Shown: one piece after another, positions 1 to 6,258 of the stretch
Position numbering within the stretch: the first letter of the stretch is position 1
Layout: every line of letters begins with the position of its first letter
Assembly: GCA_000010565.1 (NCBI GenBank)
Contig: AP009389.1
Coordinates: forward strand, 2,480,001-2,544,000
DNA: 64,000 nt
Source of the DNA: Pelotomaculum thermopropionicum SI
GTDB taxonomy: Bacteria; Bacillota; Desulfotomaculia; Desulfotomaculales; Pelotomaculaceae
Direction of reading: 5' to 3'
The notes under the pieces: generated by a model
Databases searched by the model: none
What the model was told of the DNA's origin: nothing
Seen by the model: only the letters and a program-made list of their open reading frames with translations
Position numbers and translations under genes: made by a program

Positions 1-848
1 GCGCAGTTCAGGGCATTGGTGGCCAACTGCCCCGACAGCAACCGGGCCACCCTGTCGTTGCTCTGCACCCGGGTGCAGATATCACCGGCATACCGCTGGG
101 TGAAGAATTCCACCGGCAACCGCAGCACATGCCAGAAAAACCGGGCCGTGGTGGAGAGGGCGATTTTGGTTTCCAGCCTGACCAGGTAGTATTGCTGGAT
201 CCAGGTCAATATCCCCCTTAACGCCGCTGTAAGCCCCATCCCCAGCAAAAGGGGAACAAGCCAGTTCCCTTTCCCGCCAAGCAGTATGTCGTCCACAAAA
301 ACCCTTGCAAAAGCGGGGATTACAAGACCTGGAACGACCAGCAACAGCCCCGCCAGGATGACATAGGACAAGGCCCCCTGCAGGCCTTCCAGCCGCTTTT
401 GCAAGGCTGCCAGGATACCCGGCTTGCCGCCGCTTTTAACAAAATCCGGACCCGGCTCAAAGGCCAGCACAATTCCCGTAAAGGACTGATCGAACTCTTC
501 TTCGGTAACGGCTCTGGGGCCGCTGCCGGGATCATTGAGGAAAACCTTGCCCCTGCCGAATCCCTCCAGCACCAGGAAGTGATTGAAGTTCCAGTGTACA
601 ATCACAGGAAGGGTCATCCGCCTCAGATCGTCCGGTTCCCTCCGGTAGCCCCTGGCCTCCAAGCCATATTTCCGCGCCGCCTTTAAAATGTTGCTGGCCT
701 TGCTGCCGTCCCTGGAAACACCGCAGGCGATGCGCAGCTCCTCCAGCGCCACGTACCTGCCCCAGTAGGCCAGAACCATGGCCAGGGAGGCCGCCCCGCA
801 TTCCACGGCCTCCATTTGCAGCACGGTGGGAACCTTTACCCGTTCCAC
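1..848 (-). CDS. NHLP-type C39 peptidase/ABC exporter, partial
   Basis: The gene starts at a GTG (848) behind a purine-rich GGGAAGGG stretch and runs off the left edge, leaving about 282 codons. The N-terminus is a peptidase C39 domain: catalytic Cys in VECGAASLAMVLAYWG, His in VHWNFNHFLVLEG and Asp in FLNDPGSG. A hydrophobic stretch of ABC transporter membrane segments follows (VILAGLLLVVPGLVIPAFA, then a loop with VFVDDIL). The ATP-binding domain would lie outside the window. Proteins of this kind sit in the inner membrane, remove double-glycine leaders and export the core peptide. The HlyD-type partner lies just upstream at 925-2331, and double-glycine precursors lie about 3.5 kb further upstream on the same strand. 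The frame was read directly and is open to the edge. Confidence 0.88.
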   Translation of the reverse strand, partial: MERVKVPTVLQMEAVECGAASLAMVLAYWGRYVALEELRIACGVSRDGSKASNILKAARKYGLEARGYRREPDDLRRMTLPVIVHWNFNHFLVLEGFGRGKVFLNDPGSGPRAVTEEEFDQSFTGIVLAFEPGPDFVKSGGKPGILAALQKRLEGLQGALSYVILAGLLLVVPGLVIPAFARVFVDDILLGGKGNWLVPLLLGMGLTAALRGILTWIQQYYLVRLETKIALSTTARFFWHVLRLPVEFFTQRYAGDICTRVQSNDRVARLLSGQLATNALNC

Positions 849-924
849 TCTCGCCCTTCCCCCCCACCAACTTAAGTCTAAAAGTCTACAATTTACAGCT
901 TTCATTGACTTTCGACTTTCGACC

Positions 925-2331
925 TTAATTTACCGAGAGAATTTTTTTCAGCGCGGGAATAACCAGGCTGACCGGCCTTTGTTCCATAACTTTCACCGAG
1001 CCGTCGCAAAGGGTGCCGCTGTTGATTTTCAGCGGGGGCCCTTTGGGAGAAGACCACTTAAAACCGCTTGTGGTGGAGTCGTCGGCAATTAAATCGATGT
1101 GCAGTTCCAGGGACGCGCCCTGGGCGGCAAGTTTCCGCACCAGATCTTCATTGCCCAGGGTGTGCAGCATCCCCTGGCCGGTGGCGGGATATTCGGACAC
1201 CGAAACCACCCGTCCCAGCATATAGCCGTATTCTTCTTTCTTGACGGTGGTGGGCGAAATCATCGCCTCCATCCCCGGCGTGATCTTTTTTCCTTCCTCC
1301 GCCCGCACGTACATCACCACTTCTGTTTTTATCGTCCTGCCCTGGCGCTCCAGGCTGAAGAGGGGCATTCCGGGCTGAACAAGATCACCCTTGCCGCACC
1401 TCACTTCCAATACCCGCCCATCCACCTGGGAAACCACTTCCGAGGCAAGGTTCAGCTCATCCTGCAGCTTTTTTATTTTTTCTTCCGTCTCCGTTATCTT
1501 TACTGCCTTTGTGGTGTCAAACTTTTCCTCCAGCAATTGCAGCTGCAATTGCGCCTGCTGCAGTTTCGCCCTGTACGTGATGATCGTTTCCTCCCACTCG
1601 CCCGCTGTCAGTTTGGCCAGGTCCTCTTCGGCCGCCCGGGTCTGCAAACGCAGCAGTTCCAGATCTTTTTTCGCGCCGGTCAGATCAATTTCGGCAATTG
1701 CGCCGTTTTGATAAAGCCAGGTTAGTTTGTCAACATATTCCTGCTTGTTTGCTTCATTGACCCTGGCCTGGCGCAGGGTTATCCTGGCGATCTCTATCTC
1801 GTGCTCTTTACCGGATAACGCATTTTTATAGTTGGCTTCTTCATAGGGCAGGGCAGCCCTGGCCTCCCTGATTTTCCCGGCCAGTTCGTACAGGTCGTAC
1901 AGCTCCGGCCCCAAAAATTTTTTCTCTCCCGGGCCGGGGCCGTTTACATCAAAATTTCTTAGATTTTCCAACTGGTCCTGCAAACCGTTAATTTGCTCCA
2001 CCAGCCTGGGCTGCTCAATTCTCGCCACCACATCTCCCTTTTTCACCTGGTCCCCCACCGAAACCCTGATATCGGTAATCCGGCCGGAGCCGGCGGGAAT
2101 GATGTTATATACACCATAACTTTTCGTAACAATTCCCTGACCGTACACCCTGGTGGGAATACTCCCGAAAATACCCCACAAAGCGGCTGTAACCATGATA
2201 GCGCCGATGGCGGCAAGGGCAAACCAGGCCCTGGGGCTGACGACCGTAATAAGCTGGTCAAGCTGTTCCGGGGAGGACAGCTTGTCAAGGGCCACCTTGC
2301 GAAATAAATCCTGCCTCATCTTCTTCGTCAC
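925..2331 (-). CDS. NHLP-system HlyD-type secretion protein
   Basis: A 468-residue periplasmic-adaptor-like protein. It has a short cytoplasmic N-terminus, one membrane segment at about residues 34-54 (WFALAAIGAIMVTAALWGIF), a biotinyl/lipoyl-like domain at about 75-110 (PAGSGRITDIRVSVGDQVKK), a long charged coiled-coil at about 130-290, and a second half-lipoyl strand (VDGRVLEVRCGKGDLVQPG). This is the layout of HlyD/MFP proteins paired with C39-ABC exporters in NHLP (nitrile-hydratase-leader-peptide) bacteriocin loci. It lies 76 bp upstream of the exporter gene on the same strand, so the two are probably co-transcribed. The N-terminal phrase FRKVALDKLSSPEQLDQLI is typical of the NHLP branch. 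Confidence 0.88.
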   Translation of the reverse strand: MTKKMRQDLFRKVALDKLSSPEQLDQLITVVSPRAWFALAAIGAIMVTAALWGIFGSIPTRVYGQGIVTKSYGVYNIIPAGSGRITDIRVSVGDQVKKGDVVARIEQPRLVEQINGLQDQLENLRNFDVNGPGPGEKKFLGPELYDLYELAGKIREARAALPYEEANYKNALSGKEHEIEIARITLRQARVNEANKQEYVDKLTWLYQNGAIAEIDLTGAKKDLELLRLQTRAAEEDLAKLTAGEWEETIITYRAKLQQAQLQLQLLEEKFDTTKAVKITETEEKIKKLQDELNLASEVVSQVDGRVLEVRCGKGDLVQPGMPLFSLERQGRTIKTEVVMYVRAEEGKKITPGMEAMISPTTVKKEEYGYMLGRVVSVSEYPATGQGMLHTLGNEDLVRKLAAQGASLELHIDLIADDSTTSGFKWSSPKGPPLKINSGTLCDGSVKVMEQRPVSLVIPALKKILSVN

Positions 2332-2334
2332 CTG

Positions 2335-3474
2335 TCAGTTAATGAAATTAAATTGACCATCGCGAATGACCTTCTTTACAACCAGGTTTCCCACATCATC
2401 GCCGTTTTCCGTGAAGGTGTGGGTGCCCGCCGCCCCGGGCCTGTCTTTAAAAGTCCGGAGTTTCCCGGCTACAGCCCGCGGGTCCGTGGAACCGGATTCT
2501 TCAACGGCCGCGGCCAGCAGGTGAACGGCGTCGTAGCCCTGAGCCGCGTAAGGAGTGGGCGCGGTGTTATATTTTTTAGAAAAATTTTCAATAAACTGTC
2601 TTGTCTCCGGCCGGGGGTCCCCGGGGTTGAAAATGGAACCCACCACCGTGCCTTCCGCGGCTTTTCCGGCAATTTTGTAAAGCTCCGGCGTGTCCATGGC
2701 GTCACCGGCCAGAAACGGCGCCGTGATGCCGGCCTTTGCCGCGTCGGCGATGAATTCCGCTCCGTCAGGCATGTAATGGGCCACAAATATACCGTCGTAA
2801 TCAAGTGCCTGCCACTTTTTAGCCAGTCTTGCCAGATCATCCTGATCAGCGTAGTAGGAGATACGATCAATAATTTTTATACCCGCTTTTTTGGCATGGT
2901 CTTCAAAGGAATTGGCCAGGCCCAGCCCATAGGAGTCTTCCGAATAATAAACAGCCATCCTGCGGTGCCCGCGCCCGGCCGCAAACAGGGCCAGCTGCCT
3001 GGCGATTTCATCGTCGCCGGGAATATTGCGAAAAATCAATTTATACCCTCTTTGGGTAAGGTTGGGGGCCGTCGAAGCCGGGGACAGCATCAACACCCCG
3101 GCTTCTTCGTAAATTGCCGAAGCCGCGATGGAGACAAAAGAGGCCCTGTGGCCGATTACAGCCACCAGGTTGGGGATTTTAACCAAAGATTGGGCCGCGT
3201 TCACACCGCCGGTAACGGTACCTTCATCATCTTTTTCCACCAGGCGAATTTTTTTGCCTTTAATGCCGCCCCGGCCGTTAATCTCGTCAACAGCCAGTTC
3301 GACCCCTTCCTTGAGCATGCTGTTTTTCGTGGCGAAAGGCCAGGCCAGGCCGATGACAATGTCCTCCCGGCCGCTTCTATGAAAACAGCCCGCCAAGCGA
3401 GTTACCAGGCAAAAAATTAATATTAAACCAGCCAGCAGGATTAATATTTTTTTCCGGCCGTTATTTTGAGTCAC
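2335..3474 (-). CDS. Receptor-family (LivK-like) ligand-binding lipoprotein
   Basis: A 379-residue type I periplasmic binding protein (Peripla_BP_6/LivK fold). It has a lipoprotein signal peptide: a basic start, a hydrophobic core and lipobox LAGC with Cys30. Mature motifs include GLAWPFATKNSMLKEGVELA, VDEINGRGGIKGKKIRLVEK and AVIGHRASFVSIAAS, as in branched-chain amino acid or amide receptors. It should bind a small ligand outside the membrane. No LivHMGF permease genes are nearby. It ends 3 bp before the NHLP HlyD gene, so it appears to belong to that operon and may act as a sensor or solute trap. That role is inference. Confidence 0.85.
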   Translation of the reverse strand: MTQNNGRKKILILLAGLILIFCLVTRLAGCFHRSGREDIVIGLAWPFATKNSMLKEGVELAVDEINGRGGIKGKKIRLVEKDDEGTVTGGVNAAQSLVKIPNLVAVIGHRASFVSIAASAIYEEAGVLMLSPASTAPNLTQRGYKLIFRNIPGDDEIARQLALFAAGRGHRRMAVYYSEDSYGLGLANSFEDHAKKAGIKIIDRISYYADQDDLARLAKKWQALDYDGIFVAHYMPDGAEFIADAAKAGITAPFLAGDAMDTPELYKIAGKAAEGTVVGSIFNPGDPRPETRQFIENFSKKYNTAPTPYAAQGYDAVHLLAAAVEESGSTDPRAVAGKLRTFKDRPGAAGTHTFTENGDDVGNLVVKKVIRDGQFNFIN

Positions 3475-3533
3475 TCCTTTTTTCCTCCATCACAGGCTTA
3501 TCAAGGATAAAAACCATGGTCTTCATTTATTGA

Positions 3534-3869
3534 TCATTCCTTCGCTCCCATGCCCTCCAAAACCGGCCGGGCGCCATTCCGGAATAAAACCAGGCCTACG
3601 TCGCTCCGGAGGCTACAGTCAGCCTTAGCCGGGTTAGCTGAGCTGGCCGGACGGCGCAGCAGGGAAATCGAGGTGAGCAGTAAAGCGAGTGCTTCCAGCA
3701 CGTACATTGCGGGTAAATACTCTACACCGTACCGCACATTGAAAATAGACATAGCCGCGCTAAGGCCCATGATCTCGCCCATCCCCAGGGCCAGGAACAA
3801 GGGGGCGGTTACCAGCAACTTGGGGACGTCATTACCTTGCAGGGATAAAAATTTTGTTGCCTTGGACAT
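3534..3869 (-). pseudogene. Truncated multi-pass membrane protein (MFS/nucleotide-transporter-like)
   Basis: The reading frame from ATG 3869, behind a CGGAG ribosome-binding site, encodes 111 residues. After MSKATKFLSLQGNDVPK come two hydrophobic helices (LLVTAPLFLALGMGEIMGL and YLPAMYVLEALALLLTSISL). The frame then turns into a low-complexity, non-membrane tail rich in Ala, Arg and Ser. The start resembles the first helices of a 12-helix carrier, possibly the ATP/ADP-translocase-like branch, so it looks like a 5' fragment whose remainder was deleted. Family assignment is weak. It lies in line with the peptide-export genes, between the precursor gene and the receptor lipoprotein. Confidence 0.45.
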
Positions 3870-4061
3870 TGCTATCTCCGGAAAAAAGTTCAGTAGTTTC
3901 CCATTTTGCTCCGGGGGTGGATTAAAGCGTCGCTCCGCGAAGGTCAGGCCAAAATTATTGTTGAACAAAAATTTTATGCGTGAAATCCTTAATCCCCGGG
4001 CGGCTAAATTCGTCTCCACAGACCAGTTCATCCCCCCGGATGCACCCCTGACGGAAGTTAC

Positions 4062-4469
4062 TTACCCGGGGTGAAACTCCCGGGGGTGGCCGCAGTCGGG
4101 GCAGGTGTCACCCGTAATCGTACTGCCGCCGCGCCGGCAGTTGCACAAAGAGCAGGTCTCATTTTGTCCTCTTTCCACTCCGCCGGCCACTTTTTCCAAT
4201 TCTTCATCCGCAAGTTCCGCAAAGACGCTTTCCTTATTTTCTTCACGACCCACCCCTCGCGCGGCAAACATTTCCAGCAGGCGGCGCCGCAGCCCCAGCA
4301 GAGCCGCGCACTCGCTGCTGAAATCGGTCTCCGCCAGGGTCCGGGCCAGTAAAACGGTCTTTCTGTATTCCTCCGGCACCGGGCCGGCGGGCTCCGGTCC
4401 CGCCCCTTTACCCTGCAGAATCCTGTCCACGTCACGGCAGAAGCGTTCGGCCCATTTTTGCTCGTTCAT
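4062..4469 (-). CDS. Putative double-glycine RiPP/bacteriocin precursor with Cys-rich core
   Basis: A 135-residue protein starting at ATG 4469, behind a GGTGGGG site. An acidic helical region at about residues 1-80 is followed by the leader-type motif LADEELEKVAGG, with GG at residues 96-97. The remaining 38 residues hold Cys at 106, 109, 111, 123 and 126, arranged as CSLCNC and CPDCGH. The ELADEEL-VAGG signature is the cleavage signal of Nif11/NHLP leaders and suits the C39 exporter encoded downstream on the same strand. The N-terminal region (LARTLAETDFSSE, LRRRLLEMF) resembles small regulatory or anti-sigma-like proteins, so the leader is unusually long. Alternatively it is a zinc-binding protein that carries the motif by chance. 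No modification enzyme is visible in the window. Confidence 0.6.
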   Translation of the reverse strand: MNEQKWAERFCRDVDRILQGKGAGPEPAGPVPEEYRKTVLLARTLAETDFSSECAALLGLRRRLLEMFAARGVGREENKESVFAELADEELEKVAGGVERGQNETCSLCNCRRGGSTITGDTCPDCGHPREFHPG

Positions 4470-4556
4470 ATTTTCCCCACCCTTCCGGCACCGGGCAACC
4501 GGGCTGCAAAGAAACATTATTCATCAACAAGAATGGTTTTATTTAATCCCAAGAAT

Positions 4557-4574
4557 CCCGCTTTCATAAGCGGG
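4557..4574. repeat. Small perfect hairpin, possible IS200/IS605-type end
   Basis: The sequence CCCGCTT-TCAT-AAGCGGG forms a 7-bp perfect stem with a 4-nt loop and is followed shortly by TTCA. Subterminal hairpins of this kind occur at right ends of IS200/IS605 elements. No transposase or TnpB lies beside it, so it could be a relic or chance. The surrounding 4470-4767 region shows no convincing gene. Confidence 0.25.
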
Positions 4575-4767
4575 AGTTCAGGTTGTCGGCAGTTTTTTAG
4601 TACCTGTAAGTCAATACGTTTGCAGCCGGTTTTCATTACACGTCTCTTAAAAAAATTCTTCGTATTTTAATTTTTAGAAGCTTTTTTGCGATTTGGGGCT
4701 GCTGGACTATTACCCCTTTAAAAACGTCCTCTTTCTTCCTGATGCGGCGTCCCCGTGCAATGCCCCC

Positions 4768-4929
4768 TTACTTTCTGCTGCATACCGTCAGGCAAACGAT
4801 ATTACATCCAGCAGGACAGCCAATTTGGCCCCCAGCTACGCCGTCCAGCTGTTCATCAGCCAGCTCGTCTGGATTGACCGGTAGAACCAGGTAGATCACC
4901 CTGGCCGATTCCTCTACTAATTTAAACAA
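4768..4929 (-). pseudogene. NHLP-leader peptide precursor, 5'-truncated, intact Cys-rich core
   Basis: This frame is too short for ordinary gene calling. Read on the minus strand it gives KLVEESARVIYLVLP, then PDELADEQLDGVAGG, then a 19-residue core with Cys at core positions 4, 8, 12 and 16 (QIGC-PAGC-NIVC-LTVC-SRK). The first part matches the C-terminal half of NHLP (nitrile-hydratase-like) leaders, which normally span about 70-80 residues. Upstream the frame stays open only to TGA 4987-4989. It has no ATG, only TTG 4929 or GTG 4899, so the leader's N-terminal half is missing. It sits just after the sigma-factor gene and is codirectional with the NHLP exporter. The core looks well preserved, so leader loss may be recent, or an unusual short leader may be used. 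Confidence 0.62.
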
Positions 4930-4992
4930 TGTGGGACATGAAGCCGAAGGCCAGGCCCTGGACGATGGAGCAGGTGAGGGAGGACTTCACCC

Positions 4993-5556
4993 TTATCTCA
5001 CGTCTCTGGCGTCCAGCTCCGCCCGCAGCCGTCGTACGGCCCGGTACAGGATTACGGCCACGTTGCTTTCGGTCAAACCTGCTATCCCGGCTATGGCGCG
5101 GTTGCTCATCCCCGCCGAAAACTTCAGGGCGATCAGGTTCCGCTCCCGGTCGGTGAGGCTGGACATGGCCGCCAAAATTTTTTCCCGGCTTTCTTTGCAA
5201 ATTACCGTTTCTTCCGGCCCCATTCCGGAGCTGGCCGTTACACCAAGGACTTCCAGCGGAACCAGCCCGTTTCGCTTTTTAGCGCGCATGTGGTCGACTA
5301 CGGTATTGTGAGCGATGGCAAAGAGCCAGCCGGCAAAAGTCCCCCGCTCCGGGCGATAGCTGCCGATTTTGGTCAGAACCCGCTCAAAGACCTGGCTTGT
5401 GAGCTCTTCCGCCTCGTCTATATTGCCGACGCGGTAGCGCATATATTTATACACCCGCGGAAAATAGTGATCGTATACCGAAGCAAAGGCATCCGGCTCG
5501 ATTGCAGCGCGGGCAACCAGTTCCGCTTCATCCGGTAACATAGCAATTGTTCGCAT
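4993..5556 (-). CDS. ECF-type RNA polymerase sigma factor
   Basis: From ATG 5556, behind GTGGAG with 8-nt spacing, the product has 187 residues. It contains sigma region 2 (FASVYDHYFPRVYKYMRYRV, ..AEELTSQVFERVLTKI, GWLFAIAHNTVVDHMRAKKR) and region 4 with a helix-turn-helix (LTDRERNLIALKFSAGMSNR, ..ESNVAVILYRAVRRLR). This is the ECF/SigW-like layout, which directs RNA polymerase to alternative promoters. An upstream GTG (5613) lies in frame but has no better site. No anti-sigma gene follows; instead the NHLP-type precursor relic lies directly downstream. It may control the peptide-export block, which is inference. The preceding Hpt-like gene ends 35 bp upstream of the chosen start. Confidence 0.88.
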   Translation of the reverse strand: MRTIAMLPDEAELVARAAIEPDAFASVYDHYFPRVYKYMRYRVGNIDEAEELTSQVFERVLTKIGSYRPERGTFAGWLFAIAHNTVVDHMRAKKRNGLVPLEVLGVTASSGMGPEETVICKESREKILAAMSSLTDRERNLIALKFSAGMSNRAIAGIAGLTESNVAVILYRAVRRLRAELDARDVR

Positions 5557-5591
5557 AAACCACACTCCACAAGGATTACCTGCCGGCAGTT

Positions 5592-5900
5592 TCACCGGCC
5601 CAGCCGTTGCCACAAGTCCTGCTCGACCCGGACGTACTCCGCTTCAATTTCTGAAAGAAGTCCGGCAGCCCCGGCGATGCCGCCGGTCAAAGCCAGCACT
5701 TCCAACTCCCGGCACAGGCCGGCGAAGCGGCCGACTCCGATAAAAGCGCCGCCCCACTTCATGCTCTGGGCTTGATCGCGCACGGCGGCGGTGTCCCCCC
5801 TGGCCAGGGAGGACCGCAGGGAGTCCAGCCTGGACGGCATTTCAAGCAGAAATGCCTCGATGACAATATTAAGGAAATCTAAATTCACGCCCTCAACCAA
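5592..5900 (-). CDS. Hpt-like protein lacking the phospho-accepting histidine
   Basis: A TTG start at 5900 is supported by a perfect AGGAGG six bases upstream, giving 102 residues. The sequence is a full histidine-phosphotransfer helical bundle (EAFLLEMPSRLDSLRSSLAR, then AQSMKWGGAFIGVGRFAGLC). It parallels the Hpt domain at the C-terminus of the neighbouring hybrid kinase (AHGMKSSGTIVGAARFAALC). The kinase domain has the active His, but here the codon is CAG (Gln), and the following SSG is WGG. The protein therefore cannot be phosphorylated at the usual site. It may be a decoy or binding partner of the kinase's receiver, or a decaying paralogue. It lies immediately upstream of the sigma factor and is probably co-transcribed with it. 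Confidence 0.75.
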   Translation of the reverse strand: MVEGVNLDFLNIVIEAFLLEMPSRLDSLRSSLARGDTAAVRDQAQSMKWGGAFIGVGRFAGLCRELEVLALTGGIAGAAGLLSEIEAEYVRVEQDLWQRLGR

Positions 5901-6258
5901 AACGGACCTCCTTCCCGCACCGGTGTAATCGCAGGTCCCCCTCCCGTGCAGGCGCCCACGGCATGGTTGCCTTCTCATTTTTTAAATTTTAGCAGTTGCA
6001 ACCTTAAATCTAAGAGAAAGTAACCTTAACTGAACCTTAAACTTACCTTAATTCCGCAAATTTTTATGGCTCGACAGTTAGTGGTTTCAGCGGATAAAAA
6101 GAGAAAGCCCCCGCCGGCAAAGCCGTTGGAGGCATCCTTTTTCTCGTGTTGAAAAGGCAATATTGACATTTGTAATATGGGTAAATTTGTAAAAGGTGAT
6201 GTGGTTGTAATGTGGATAGAACCATTGAAATATTGACAGAATGGGTAGAAAGGAAGAG

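Noticed and set aside
4693-4884. Plus-strand 63-codon frame
   Set aside because: It is the antisense of the NHLP precursor relic, which has clear motif support.
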